Shown here: piece after piece, positions 37,838 through 46,955 of the stretch
Numbering within the stretch: position 1 is the first letter of the stretch
How the letters are laid out: each line of letters starts with the position of its first letter
Origin: Salmonirosea aquatica
GTDB lineage: Bacteria > Bacteroidota > Bacteroidia > Cytophagales > Spirosomataceae
Direction: 5' to 3'
Assembly (NCBI RefSeq): GCF_009296315.1
Contig: NZ_WHLY01000002.1
Location: forward strand, 5,492,501-5,556,500
DNA length: 64,000 nucleotides
Notes under the pieces: model-generated
The model's input: only the letters and a program-made list of their open reading frames with translations
Told to the model about the DNA's origin: nothing
Databases searched by the model: none
Program-made: the position numbers and the translations under genes

Positions 37838-39163
37838 CTAAATCGAAGAAGGATCGGCTTCCGCTCGCCGGGCCGCCAGCATTTCCTGCTGGGTCTGCGT
37901 GGTATCCATGGCCTCCATGCGCCCCAGGATGGTATCCTTAACCTGGAAAAAAGCGGTCAGATGGGCCTTTTGCACGGGATTGGCCAGGGGAAGTTTTTCC
38001 TTGAGGGCATCTACCTGCCGTCCGTTTTTCCAGAAGCGGTAACACAGGTGTGGGCCCGTTGAAAGTCCCGTACTACCCACGTAGCCGATAGTCTGTCCCA
38101 TGCTGACCCGGGTACCCCGCCGAATTCCCTTGGCAAATTTCGACATATGCAGGTACTGGGTCGTGTAGGTCTTGTTATGGCGGATTTTGACATAATTGCC
38201 ATTCCCTAAGGTACGGCCTGCTTCCAATACCACCCCATCGCCTACAGTACGGATGGGGGTACCCCGGGGAGCGGCAAAATCAGTACCCAAATGCGCCTTG
38301 AAACGTTTCTGGACGGGATGAAACCGGCGGTTGGTGTAGCGCGAACTGATGCGGCTGTATTCGACGGGCTCTTTCAGGAAGGCCTTCTTAAAACTCTGTC
38401 CGTCCTGGTCGTAGTAATCGATACCCTGGCCCTGGTCGAAACCAATGGCGTAGAGGGGCTGGCCGTTATGCTCGATATAAGCGGCTTTCAGCTGACCGTT
38501 CCCGATGGTTTTGCCATTGACCTGTTTCTCCTCAAAAATAAGCTTGAAAGTGTCACCTACCTGGACACGGTTCAGGTCGAGCCGCCAGGCGTAGATGTCG
38601 GCCAGTTTGTCGACCAGCTGGGCCGAACCGCCCGCATTCAGAATCGACTGGTACAGCGAACCGCGGATCTCGCCTACCAGTTCGCGCTCTACCACGTCGA
38701 TGGGGCGCTGGTGCAGGGTGACCGCCAGGCTGTCGCGCAGGTCGTAGATGACATACTCTACGTCATTGGGTTCATAAATAAGGTACCTGGCCGTGCGGGC
38801 CTCATCGGCCGTGTGCAACAGGGTGTAGGGGCGGTTGGTGCGGAGGTTGCGCGCTTTGAAAACTCCCCTGGCTTTTTGGGCCAGCTCGTGCACCGTAGCT
38901 GATCCTATGTTATAGGTAGCCAGCAGGGTAGACATCGTTTCGCCCGATTTGATTACCCCTTCCACAATGTTAAGCGAGTCGGTAGGTATGCCATACACCA
39001 CAGGGGCGGGGGGAGGAAGGGGAGCCGATTTATGGGCTAAATGTTCGGGATGGGGGCTGAAAAATGAATCGTTAAAATCTATGAAAAGCAGTTGGGCAGC
39101 GGCAAAAACTAGGATGGTTGTTACGGCTGCGATTAGGGTCAGTCGTCTGGACATCAGCAACAA
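37838..39163 (-). CDS. M23-family peptidoglycan endopeptidase (LysM/OapA-like plus M23)
   Basis: A membrane-anchored periplasmic protein of 441 residues. An N-terminal helix (LTLIAAVTTILVFAAAQLLF) is followed by an OapA/Csd3-like region (VIKSGETMSTLLATYNIG). The C-terminal M23 domain has Zn ligands and catalytic residues in AHLGTDFAAPRGTP, QYLHMSKFA and GPHLCYRF. It cleaves peptide cross-links in the cell wall. The order and length resemble MepM-type enzymes. Confidence 0.9.
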   Translation of the reverse strand: MLLMSRRLTLIAAVTTILVFAAAQLLFIDFNDSFFSPHPEHLAHKSAPLPPPAPVVYGIPTDSLNIVEGVIKSGETMSTLLATYNIGSATVHELAQKARGVFKARNLRTNRPYTLLHTADEARTARYLIYEPNDVEYVIYDLRDSLAVTLHQRPIDVVERELVGEIRGSLYQSILNAGGSAQLVDKLADIYAWRLDLNRVQVGDTFKLIFEEKQVNGKTIGNGQLKAAYIEHNGQPLYAIGFDQGQGIDYYDQDGQSFKKAFLKEPVEYSRISSRYTNRRFHPVQKRFKAHLGTDFAAPRGTPIRTVGDGVVLEAGRTLGNGNYVKIRHNKTYTTQYLHMSKFAKGIRRGTRVSMGQTIGYVGSTGLSTGPHLCYRFWKNGRQVDALKEKLPLANPVQKAHLTAFFQVKDTILGRMEAMDTTQTQQEMLAARRAEADPSSI

Positions 39164-39529
39164 ATCGTGTTTAGGGTACCTATGAAGTTGGACCTATAAC
39201 GGCCAAAAGTAGGACTTTCATGCCCGGAATAAAAATAAAAAATTGGGCAATAATCTGTCTGTAAATGAGTTGTTGAAAATTTTATTGGGTATAAGGCATT
39301 GATTTTTAGGATAAAATCAGGACGTAGTTCATGGGGTACCTTTGACTGGGAGAATTCTCACTCCTGAATTTCCCCATAAAAAATTCAGGAATGGGGCATA
39401 AAAAAAGTCCTGAGCCAGGAGCCCAGGACAACATATAGGTGTGTAGTAGTGAATTTCTGTTTTGGTGGATCGATCACCCGTGAATCAATCCGCCAGGGTA
39501 CCCCTTGACCCGGTGTCATTGGCATTCTA
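39164..39529. other. Non-coding gap with inverted repeat
   Basis: No gene was seen in these 366 bases. They should hold the promoter of the M23 gene and the terminator of the YdeI-type gene (listed separately). A 10-bp inverted repeat (TCCTGAATTT / AAATTCAGGA, 39362-39390) lies about 200 bases upstream of the M23 start. Confidence 0.4.
39400..39429 (-). terminator. Intrinsic terminator of the YdeI-family gene
   Basis: Read on the minus strand, a GTCCTG / CAGGAC stem with an 11-base partly paired loop is followed directly by seven T. It lies about 100 bases after the stop of the minus-strand YdeI-family gene. Confidence 0.75.
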
Positions 39530-40111
39530 TTATCTGAATGGTCCGGGCTTCAGTTTCTGAGCGGCCGATTCTGCTATTTCCTTCATTCGGTTTTGCCTGG
39601 TTTCCTGTCTTTTAGCCATGACGAGCCATTGCAGGATGGATTTCCTGGTGGATTTACTCAAACTATCAAAAAAATCCGCTGCGCCCGGATGTGCGCTGAA
39701 TTCCTTTTCCAGATCATGGGGAATTATTAATTCCTCTACCTCATCCAGAATCGACCACGACCCATTCCGTTTGGCGGTTTCGATACTGTCCATACCTGCC
39801 TGCATCATGAGGCCGTCATTGATTAGCCGCAATACTTTGCCCTTATTCACCTTGGACCAAACGCTGTTCGGTTTCCTTTTGCAGAAGTACTGCATGAATT
39901 TTTCCTCGTCAATCGGTCGGGCGGTACTATCAATCCAACCGAAACAAATTGCCTGATCGACCGCTTCGCTCCAAGTAATGGATGGCCTACCCGATTTCTT
40001 TTTGTAGAAAATCAGCCAGATGCATTGTTTCGATTGATGGTTTTCCAGCAGCCATTGCCTCCACTCCTGCGGACTAGCTGGATAAAAAGTTTCAATTGCT
40101 TCCTTGGGCAT
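39530..40111 (-). CDS. YdeI/OmpD-associated family protein
   Basis: A 193-residue cytoplasmic protein of the YdeI family: EWRQWLLENHQSKQCIWLIFYKKKSG, TWSEAVDQAICFGWIDS, YFCKRKPNSVWSKVNKGKVLRLI, and a C-terminal helical tail with KSILQWLVMAKRQETRQNRM. The family is widespread, with no firm biochemical role. It stands alone with its own terminator. Confidence 0.85.
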   Translation of the reverse strand: MPKEAIETFYPASPQEWRQWLLENHQSKQCIWLIFYKKKSGRPSITWSEAVDQAICFGWIDSTARPIDEEKFMQYFCKRKPNSVWSKVNKGKVLRLINDGLMMQAGMDSIETAKRNGSWSILDEVEELIIPHDLEKEFSAHPGAADFFDSLSKSTRKSILQWLVMAKRQETRQNRMKEIAESAAQKLKPGPFR

Positions 40112-40284
40112 TATTTTATCGCAACGGATCAGGGTACCTTTTCAGCATTCTTTATACCAAAGTGAGGCAGCCTGCTTATCTCCTGTTCCGTCAATAAGCA
40201 AGCTACCCTTGAATGGTTACTTAGAGGGGGTACTTGTCATAAGATTCGTTGGCTCAATCCGTAGGATACATGAAAAATAGGTAC

Positions 40285-41382
40285 CTACTGGGTCGGCTCA
40301 AAAAGCCAGGAAGCATCCTGACGGTAGACCTTATTCTTGAAATTGGCATCGTTAGCCGGAGATACCATCAATACATAGCCCGCGTGACGAAGGTAATGAT
40401 TCGGATTAGATACCGACTCAAACGAAACAAAGTTCTTACCAGCCGCCTCTTTCTCTACAGGGGAGCGGATGACAAACTGTGTTTTTGGATCATTTGGGTT
40501 GGATTTTTGCACTTTCACTGAGTTCACCTTGTCGTCGGTTACGGTGAGGTACATGCCAGCGGAAGGCCCGTTAGCTACTTTAAGTGCAATGATACCCTTA
40601 TTGGCGTCCACCGTTTCTTTTACGATGTTCATAACCGTACCCTTGGTGGGATTGAGAATTCTCCCCGGTTTGGCGTCTCCCTGCTCGGAGGGGTTGAAAG
40701 CCATATAGTAGTTGCTGCCTTTTTCCACCCTTTGGCCATTGACTGAATAAGCATGAAGCTTGAATTTGTCGGGAAGTACGGTCGGCTTAATCTCCTTACC
40801 GTTGGCCTTGATGCGGACTCCTCGTACTTTATTGAGAACAGGACATTGATCGTATTGGACGATGACGATCCGGTTGTGTTCACCTTTCACAATTTGGTCT
40901 TTCAGATCGACCTCCCTGTGTGCTTTTTGGTTGCCGATGAGGTCGGAGGTTTCGGAAAAGCTCCCATTGGGATACTTGCTGTTGAAGAAATAGATGCGGG
41001 CACCGTCGTCGCCCTCATCGTAAGATACCGTAAGGTTCGACAGGGTCTCGTTAGTCGGCACGAAAACCGTAGTCTGGAAGTAGGTAAAGTCCAATTGCTG
41101 CCCGCACTGGGTAAGGATAGACTTCTCGGAAAAATTGACAGTTCCGTCCGGATTGGTTTTTGCCTGCCTCCAGCCTGAGGCTTTTTCATCTGGAAGTTTT
41201 TTCTTTCCAATGTCGAACGCAGCCTTCCGCTCTTCTGTAGTGGAGGTTCTGAATTTAGTCGGCCCCTCCTTTTCCTCATTGCCCCGGTGCATCTCCCAGT
41301 TGCCCACCTCTATCTGGGCGAAAGTCTGATTGAAACAGGTAATCACAAGCAATAAAATAATAGTGTTGTAAATAGTTTTCAT
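40285..41382 (-). CDS. Secreted protein with C-terminal AbfB (arabinose-binding trefoil) domain
   Basis: A 365-residue exported protein (signal MKTIYNTIILLLVITCFNQTFAQ). The N-terminal half is beta-rich with no recognised catalytic motif. The C-terminal third reads FVSFESVSNPNHYLRHAGYVLMVSP...DASWLFEP, the AbfB/CBM42 beta-trefoil pattern that binds arabinose side chains. The start is ATG 41382; the frame is open to 41538, but that part contains regulatory boxes. It belongs to the lectin cluster and shares its upstream boxes with the CAP-lectin gene region, pointing to co-regulation. Confidence 0.75.
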   Translation of the reverse strand: MKTIYNTIILLLVITCFNQTFAQIEVGNWEMHRGNEEKEGPTKFRTSTTEERKAAFDIGKKKLPDEKASGWRQAKTNPDGTVNFSEKSILTQCGQQLDFTYFQTTVFVPTNETLSNLTVSYDEGDDGARIYFFNSKYPNGSFSETSDLIGNQKAHREVDLKDQIVKGEHNRIVIVQYDQCPVLNKVRGVRIKANGKEIKPTVLPDKFKLHAYSVNGQRVEKGSNYYMAFNPSEQGDAKPGRILNPTKGTVMNIVKETVDANKGIIALKVANGPSAGMYLTVTDDKVNSVKVQKSNPNDPKTQFVIRSPVEKEAAGKNFVSFESVSNPNHYLRHAGYVLMVSPANDANFKNKVYRQDASWLFEPTQ

Positions 41383-41474
41383 AAAATATGAAGTTGTTGT
41401 TTGCCTACTCTGGTACAGCATTTTCGGCGGCCTGCTTTGATGGATACGCCACAAAGGTTGCCCGATCGACGGTG

Positions 41475-41537
41475 CATTTTCCGTCAACTTGGTAGCAAAA
41501 TCCGTCAAAATGGAGCAGGATTGGGTGAAATCTGTCA
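41475..41537 (-). promoter_or_regulatory. Three-box regulatory element, copy A
   Basis: On the minus strand three boxes run TGACAG (41537-41532), TGACGG (41507-41502) and TGACGG (41486-41481), spaced 30 and 21 bases. They lie about 100-155 bases upstream of the AbfB gene start. The same order and spacing recurs at 46874-46930. A second conserved block (41403-41432, GCCTACTCTG...TTTTCGGCGGCC) sits between boxes and start. The 21-base spacing of direct repeats suits an AraC-type regulator. Confidence 0.65.
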
Positions 41538-41603
41538 AAGTTTCCTAACCCTAATGATTACAACAGTTCAGGCAGGGGTGAGATTTTTACTGTATCATTG
41601 TGT

Positions 41604-42131
41604 TTACCTCATCTCCACCAGACGCAGTCCACCATTTGAATGTTGGAAAACGCCATTTTGACCACCAGCCAGGGAATCGCACGAAATGGCGCCTGTATTG
41701 ATGCGGACGCTCCCGAAATACAGGCAATTTTTGCCATCGGACTTCACAACGCGGTAGTCGTTGACCACCAGGGGTAGTTCAAAGCGAAGGCCGGCAGGTG
41801 CCTTTTTTTTACTGATCTGTTTTTTGAGTCGATAGCTGAAAGAAGAAGCGTCGGCCATGGGCTCCCCGGTTTTTAGTTTCTCTACCACAATTTCGTAGTT
41901 ATATCCCCATTCATACACGAACCCTTCGATCTGATCGTAAAAAAACTCGGTTTCGCCACCCTTTTGGCTGACCAGATAGCACAACTGAACGCCTTCGCCC
42001 TGGCAGGGTACCCGGTAGTGGGCTATCGTCAACCGCAGACCGTCTGATGTGTGGGGCATTTTGTTGGCGCAGCCCGTTAACGATACGAATGCGAGCGTGG
42101 AAAAAAGAGCTTGGATCAGGTGTAGCATCAT
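41604..42131 (-). CDS. DUF4377 lipoprotein
   Basis: A 175-residue lipoprotein: lipobox LTGC at about residue 21, then the DUF4377 pattern (VPCQGEGVQLCYLV, FFYDQIEGFVYEWGYNYEIVVEKL, MADASSFSYRL). DUF4377 domains occur in secreted and META/HslJ-like proteins; the function is unknown. The second half after about residue 110 is less typical. It follows the astacin gene by 29 bases in the same direction. Confidence 0.75.
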   Translation of the reverse strand: MMLHLIQALFSTLAFVSLTGCANKMPHTSDGLRLTIAHYRVPCQGEGVQLCYLVSQKGGETEFFYDQIEGFVYEWGYNYEIVVEKLKTGEPMADASSFSYRLKKQISKKKAPAGLRFELPLVVNDYRVVKSDGKNCLYFGSVRINTGAISCDSLAGGQNGVFQHSNGGLRLVEMR

Positions 42132-42160
42132 GCTGCTTTAAGGTGAGTTGAAGCCCGATT

Positions 42161-44647
42161 TTATTTCCCGAATACCTGTACTTCGGCCAGACTGAGTGAA
42201 ATCGTACTCGTGCCGTCAGGTATAGTAATGCATACGTATCTACCTTTTCGGTTGATTTTCAGCGTAAAGCTGTTCAAGTCTGCCGTCCAAGCAGGGCTTA
42301 GCGGGCCAATGTTTAGTCCAGTCTCATAGCCGTCCGCCACCGGCTGAGCCATTCCTACCGGCGCGCTATCCTTCCCTCCTAATCCAATTCTCCATCGTAT
42401 AGTCGTTGGAGAAACGGTCACGATGAAGTTTTTGAGTTCCTCCCAGCAGCAATCTTTCCTGTTCCAAATAACAATGTGATCTATATCGTACACCGCCCCC
42501 AAATCTACCTCCCAATGCTGGTAGCCTTTGTAAGGCTGGATATGGGCCACCGAGTTACTGGGATCGTTTTTTAGGATTGCTTCAGTATTACCGTCCACGG
42601 CTTTTTCGGGGCCGGCATTGGTGGTATACTTGCTATCAGCATTAAAGGATTGCGTCGCCTTTTTGCCAAGTGCCAGATTGGTCAGTGAGCCCCCCGTGTT
42701 CGGCGGACTAGGGGTAGTGGCCCAAATCTCCCGGCCTTCCTTATCGACTAGTATCAGGCGCCCGTTGTCGGTCAACTCGGCGTAAATGCTCTTGTTGAGG
42801 ATTACCGGGGCCACTTTGTCACGTCCGTCGGTTGCGCAGTATGACTTGTTCTGTATACTTTGGATGCAGATGTTGCCATCGGGATTGTAGCTCAGGTAGC
42901 TTTTTGCGGGACGCTCACCGAAAGGATTGCTCAGTGGGAAGGTGTAAACAGGCCTGCCTGTTTGGACCTCCTCGATTACGAAGTTACCGTCGGTGGTGCC
43001 CCTGAGTTGGTACTGGCCGTTGGCAGAAACCATTTTTTCTCCTTCGATCAGTCGGTCGCCGGGCTTCATTCTGGGTTGGTATTTTAGGGTGGCTGTTTCT
43101 ATGCCCATTGGCCTCGTTGGCACCCCTGTATTCGTTCCAGTACTTGTTGGCCGCGTGGGTACCCCGGTATTCGTTCCAGTGCCCGTTGGCCTAGTTGGTG
43201 CCCCTGTATTCGTTCCAGTACTTGTTGGCCGCGTGGGTACCCCGGTATTCGTTCCAGTGCCCGTTGGCCTAGTTGGTACCCCTGTATTCGTTCCAGTACT
43301 TGTTGGCCGCGTGGGTACCCCGGTATTCGTTCCAGTACCCGCTGGTTCGGTAGTTTGGGTAGAGGTTGTAGGTAGTTTCCCAGAAGTGGAAGAAACTAAT
43401 TCGGTACCAGCGGGCTTGCATGCACCCGGTGGGTAGAATGTATTCACGACGGCAACATCTCCGGCACTCAAGCCATCGCGTTGCCCCATAATTTTGCTTC
43501 CAAGGGCTTGGGGATTTTTCACATCGATAGTGTTTCGGCCATTTTTGGAAAAACCTTTAGCTGGATAATGCATGATGGAGCCAAAATCATAAGCCCCTAT
43601 GTTGGTTTCCTTACCTTCCTTTTGGAAGTTACCTGAAAAGCCTTCCTGGATGTTTCCAAAATTGATCGTAACATAATTATCGCGGTCCTCGCGACTTTGT
43701 ACATGATAGAAGCCGGCGGCATGTAAGATTTCGTGCGCCGCAGAACCCATTGAATTGTATTCGATTGAGATTTCCTGCCGACCTCCGTTTCTGCCAAGAG
43801 CTGCCCAGTTCCCCTTCTTGGAGACAAACTCAACGTAGTCGGTCTGATTGGTTCGAGGTACTACACAAAGGTTTGTTTTATCATGCACTTCCTTGATAGC
43901 CAATAAAATAAGATCTTTTCTAGGGTGTCCGGCTTGAATTACATAGGGAATAGTGGAATTTGGCCACCGCTGGGATTGATCGTCATTGGAGGCTGGGTCA
44001 TTGGATGGCGTGGCATCGCTAAAATCTCCGACGTCTCCCAGAATCATGTCTCTTTGATAAATCACTTTCCCGTCGGCAATTTCCACCTCTACATTCTGTG
44101 CCTTCTTGGAAAAAGGCAGCACGATGTTTAGCTGTTTTTTTACAGTTGGACCGGTGTAGCCTTCTACAGGTAAAGACTCCACAGCCGAGGCAACAGCAGC
44201 CCCAGTGTCGGTTTTGCCCGCTTTACTACTCCACACTTTCCTGTTGGCAGCGGTGTACAAACCAAGGGTACCGTCTTCTTCCAGGGCGGCGCGCACCGGT
44301 TTCCAGTCATCGTTCCCGTACTTGGCGTCAAAGTACGCCTGGGTCTCGGTTGACCATGCTGGCTGATTTTCGCCGTCAATGACCACCAGATTGCCATCGG
44401 CTTGCATGGTCAAATAACTGCCGCTGCCTTTGGCGGCCATACTGCACCACACAAATTTATCGCTGCTGGTGTAGATGCACAGGTTGCCATCAGCTTGCAT
44501 GGCCAGGTAGTGGCTTTTGTTGGGGGAATAAAGGCGTTGGCCCTCCGTGAGCTTGCCCCCGACGGCAAGGGTACTGGTACCCGATTGGGCGAAGGCCGAG
44601 TGGGCCAGGATCAACACGAGAAAAACAGAAGAAATAAAATTTTTCAT
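42161..44647 (-). CDS. Secreted astacin-family (M12A) metalloprotease with lectin and F5/8-type C modules
   Basis: An 828-residue modular exported protein. In order: signal peptide (MKNFISSVFLVLILAHSAFAQ); bulb-type (mannose-binding) lectin domain about 25-145; astacin protease with zinc site HEILHAAGFYHVQSREDRD near 307 and Met-turn SIMHYP near 357; Thr/Pro/Gly tandem-repeat linker about 430-515; second bulb-lectin-like domain about 520-640; F5/8-type C (discoidin/fucolectin-like) domain about 655-828 ending in VQVFGK. The C-terminal two modules are closely similar to those of the CAP protein encoded just upstream (76-base gap). The target is probably a glycoprotein or glycan-coated surface; that is inference. 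Confidence 0.88.
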   Translation of the reverse strand: MKNFISSVFLVLILAHSAFAQSGTSTLAVGGKLTEGQRLYSPNKSHYLAMQADGNLCIYTSSDKFVWCSMAAKGSGSYLTMQADGNLVVIDGENQPAWSTETQAYFDAKYGNDDWKPVRAALEEDGTLGLYTAANRKVWSSKAGKTDTGAAVASAVESLPVEGYTGPTVKKQLNIVLPFSKKAQNVEVEIADGKVIYQRDMILGDVGDFSDATPSNDPASNDDQSQRWPNSTIPYVIQAGHPRKDLILLAIKEVHDKTNLCVVPRTNQTDYVEFVSKKGNWAALGRNGGRQEISIEYNSMGSAAHEILHAAGFYHVQSREDRDNYVTINFGNIQEGFSGNFQKEGKETNIGAYDFGSIMHYPAKGFSKNGRNTIDVKNPQALGSKIMGQRDGLSAGDVAVVNTFYPPGACKPAGTELVSSTSGKLPTTSTQTTEPAGTGTNTGVPTRPTSTGTNTGVPTRPTGTGTNTGVPTRPTSTGTNTGAPTRPTGTGTNTGVPTRPTSTGTNTGVPTRPMGIETATLKYQPRMKPGDRLIEGEKMVSANGQYQLRGTTDGNFVIEEVQTGRPVYTFPLSNPFGERPAKSYLSYNPDGNICIQSIQNKSYCATDGRDKVAPVILNKSIYAELTDNGRLILVDKEGREIWATTPSPPNTGGSLTNLALGKKATQSFNADSKYTTNAGPEKAVDGNTEAILKNDPSNSVAHIQPYKGYQHWEVDLGAVYDIDHIVIWNRKDCCWEELKNFIVTVSPTTIRWRIGLGGKDSAPVGMAQPVADGYETGLNIGPLSPAWTADLNSFTLKINRKGRYVCITIPDGTSTISLSLAEVQVFGK
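43108..43340 (-). repeat. 39-base coding tandem repeat (linker of the astacin protein)
   Basis: Six copies of a 39-base unit encode TGTNTGVPTRPT followed by S or G. Copies alternate between two DNA variants, giving a 78-base higher-order period. This is a typical extended, possibly O-glycosylated linker. The near identity of the repeats suggests recent expansion and length variability. Confidence 0.88.
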
Positions 44648-44723
44648 AATTGATTTGGTTGATGTGTATGTAATAGTTTACACTTTTCAGAATTTTCGAA
44701 TAACACCTGTCGTCTATAAATCC

Positions 44724-46331
44724 CTACTTTCCAAACACCTGCACTTCAGTCAGGCTAAGGGGTCTGTCATTAGGGCCTTGTACCAGGGTGATGCGGATAT
44801 ATCTGCTCTTCTGGTTGACATCTATGGTATGACTCTTTATATTGGCCAACCAGGGATTCAATGGCCCAAACAGCGCTCCATCCCCATTCACTGAATTGCC
44901 TGTGATTACGAATGGGGCGCTCGAAGTGAGGACGATGAAATTTTGCAGCCTATCCCAGCAGCAGTCCTGCCGGTTCCAGATAACGATTTTCTCAATGTCG
45001 TACACGGCGCCCAAATCCACTTCCCACCAAGCAGATCGTTCGTCGTTAGTATGGGTGATGGAGTTTTTTGTGTCGCTCATTTTGAAAGAGCCATCGGTGT
45101 TACCATCAACCGCCTTGCCGGAGCCAGCATACCTGGGGTCCATATCAGACGATTGCTTGGTAGGTTTGTTCAGGGCCAAATTGGTGACTGTCCCTTTGCT
45201 GGCGTTGGAGGGATTGGTTTTTGGAACAAGTTTTCCGGTAGCCGACCAGATTTCGTTCCCATTCTTGTCAACCAGGACAAAACGCCCATCGTCGGTTAAT
45301 TCAGCGTGGTCGCTTTTGTAAAGGATAATCGGAGCGGCCCGATCGCTCCCATTGGTTGCATAGTACGCTTTCTTTTGACTGCTGTTGATAACGACGTTGC
45401 CGTCGGGATTGTAGCTTAAAAAGCTCATCCTGGGCGCACTATTGAGACCATCGTTAAGCGGAAAGGTATAGGCTACCTGGCCACCCGGTAACGCCTCGAT
45501 AACAAAGGTGCCGTCCGGTGTCCCCCTCAGTTGAAATCTGCCGTTGGCCGAGACCAGTTTTTCGCCTTCCTGTAGCTTGTCGCCGGGCTTCATACGGGAC
45601 TGGTACTTCAAGGTAGCCGCTTTGGCCGAGACCGGATTCGTGGCGATCGGGTCGGTTTTAGGTAAAGCGTTATTAGTTGAAGTAGTAGCCGGACTTGCCG
45701 CGCCTTCCACATAACTCCATATAGCTGTAAAATACCACATGTCCCCATTCTTAGCCACACCATATCCAACCACATTTACGGGAATACTCTTCCCGTTATA
45801 CGAATCCAAATTCCAGGTAGGCCGATAGTGTGTTTCCGACGTCATCCAACCTATTGGATACTCAGACAAGTACATACCACCCGCGCATGCCTCTGGCTTT
45901 GGATGGTTTTTAAGGTACTTGTCCACTCTTGCGCCAAAATCCCGGTAGTTTCGATTATCGTGCGTTACATCTTTAATGGATGCCTGATAATCGGCCTGCT
46001 CCTGCGCTAACTTGTTGAGATCCTCATGGATACTCAGCGGTTTTAGATTGGCAGGCAAATTAAGAGCCGTTTTACAGCCCTGCTGTTTTCGGTAATTGGG
46101 GTTCAACCTCGCTTCGTTGTTTATGGCCAGCATGGTAGCCCTGACCTTATCCAGTTCGGCTTTCGTCAGGCTCGACTTACTACTGAGGTTTTTCAGGTAG
46201 TCCAGATTGGCCTGGTTGTGAAGCTGGGCGTTCACCTTAACCGGACAAAGCAGCATAATGATAAGCAGTAGGAAAAGGGGGATGAATTTTGAAGAGTCTA
46301 TTGGCCAGAGTAGTAAATGTATTACTTTCAT
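44724..46331 (-). CDS. Secreted CAP/SCP-domain protein with lectin and F5/8-type C modules
   Basis: A 535-residue exported protein (signal anchor LFLLLIIMLLCPVKVNAQ). The CAP/SCP domain spans about 45-215 with NNEARLNPNYRKQQGC, LNKLAQEQADYQASIKDVTHDNRNYRDFG (helix plus His) and WYFTAIWSYV. A short linker leads to a bulb-lectin-like domain (about 255-380) and an F5/8-type C domain (about 390-535, NLALNKPTKQSS...WWEVDLGAVYDIEKIVIWNRQDCC). The last two modules match the astacin protein. CAP domains bind sterols/lipids or glycans, or cleave proteins. The gene leads a probable operon with the astacin and DUF4377 genes. Confidence 0.85.
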   Translation of the reverse strand: MKVIHLLLWPIDSSKFIPLFLLLIIMLLCPVKVNAQLHNQANLDYLKNLSSKSSLTKAELDKVRATMLAINNEARLNPNYRKQQGCKTALNLPANLKPLSIHEDLNKLAQEQADYQASIKDVTHDNRNYRDFGARVDKYLKNHPKPEACAGGMYLSEYPIGWMTSETHYRPTWNLDSYNGKSIPVNVVGYGVAKNGDMWYFTAIWSYVEGAASPATTSTNNALPKTDPIATNPVSAKAATLKYQSRMKPGDKLQEGEKLVSANGRFQLRGTPDGTFVIEALPGGQVAYTFPLNDGLNSAPRMSFLSYNPDGNVVINSSQKKAYYATNGSDRAAPIILYKSDHAELTDDGRFVLVDKNGNEIWSATGKLVPKTNPSNASKGTVTNLALNKPTKQSSDMDPRYAGSGKAVDGNTDGSFKMSDTKNSITHTNDERSAWWEVDLGAVYDIEKIVIWNRQDCCWDRLQNFIVLTSSAPFVITGNSVNGDGALFGPLNPWLANIKSHTIDVNQKSRYIRITLVQGPNDRPLSLTEVQVFGK

Positions 46332-46359
46332 ATGGGATGATGCATTCTATTTTCCGTGC

Positions 46360-46544
46360 CTACTCTGATCCGTATTTTCGGCGGCCTACGTTTTGGACAT
46401 TAAAATCTGGATCGTTTTTATTATCACATGTGACCCCTTCAACAGAAGCCTGGTACTTGGCTTGATTCTCCGCTATCTTTTCTTTAGATTGAATGAAAAT
46501 CAGAGGTTTTTAATGAGTGAGGGGACGGTTTTACTGCACTGCGT
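46360..46544 (-). pseudogene. Decayed fragment of a second CAP-domain gene
   Basis: Two minus-strand frames match part of the adjacent CAP protein. TQCSKTVPSLIKNL corresponds to QQGCKTALNLPANL and, after a frame change, PLIFIQSKEKIAENQAKY and QASVEGVTCDNKN correspond to PLSIHEDLNKLAQEQADY and QASIKDVTHDNRN. It then ends at TAG 46360-46362. There is no start or complete domain. This is the remnant of a duplicated or deleted CAP gene just upstream of the intact one. Confidence 0.7.
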
Positions 46545-46868
46545 TACTTAGGCTTGATTAGGAAACCGATGCTTTTAAATAGTATGAATTGATCTGCGCG
46601 TGAAGTGCCTGATGGAGGGACCTTCGCTGGCAACCGAACCAAGCAGAGTAGAGAACGATAATGCGAGACAGAGGGTCGGTTTCGACTTGCTCTCCAGGAA
46701 GCTTGGTAAACGCGCTGAATCCATAGTTAGGATACATAATAGGATGTGTGTATAGTGTATTGGTTAATTTGATCACTTCATGCTGCAGCTCGTAGTAGTC
46801 GTGCCACGGCTTATATCTGGATGATTTCCTCCATAGGAAGGGCACAAAGTTGGGCCAATTGAAGGAAC

Positions 46869-46930
46869 ATTTTCCGTCAATTTGGTAACATAAACCGTCA
46901 ATATTGATCATAAATGGCCTTAAACGGTCA
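46869..46930 (-). promoter_or_regulatory. Three-box regulatory element, copy B
   Basis: On the minus strand: TGACCG (46930-46925), TGACGG (46900-46895) and TGACGG (46879-46874), with the same 30- and 21-base spacing as copy A and near-identical sequence between the last two boxes. The companion block (GCCTACTCTG...TTTTCGGCGGCC) is at 46358-46386, 27 bases before the CAP gene. About 470 bases containing the CAP remnant separate the two parts. The element lies 26 bases from the end of the regulator gene. Confidence 0.65.
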
Positions 46931-46955
46931 TTGGTAGCAGAGAAGTAGGTATTGT

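Noticed and set aside
43108-43340. CRISPR-like regular repeat array
   Set aside because: The repeats are contiguous 39-base coding units without spacers and lie in frame in the protease linker.
40285-46331. Type IX secretion C-terminal sorting domains
   Set aside because: The secreted proteins end in AbfB or F5/8-type modules; no typical sorting-domain pattern was visible at their C-termini.
46558-46911. 117-codon minus-strand open frame
   Set aside because: Its start lies inside the conserved three-box regulatory element and the product matches nothing recognised; probably chance or a relic.
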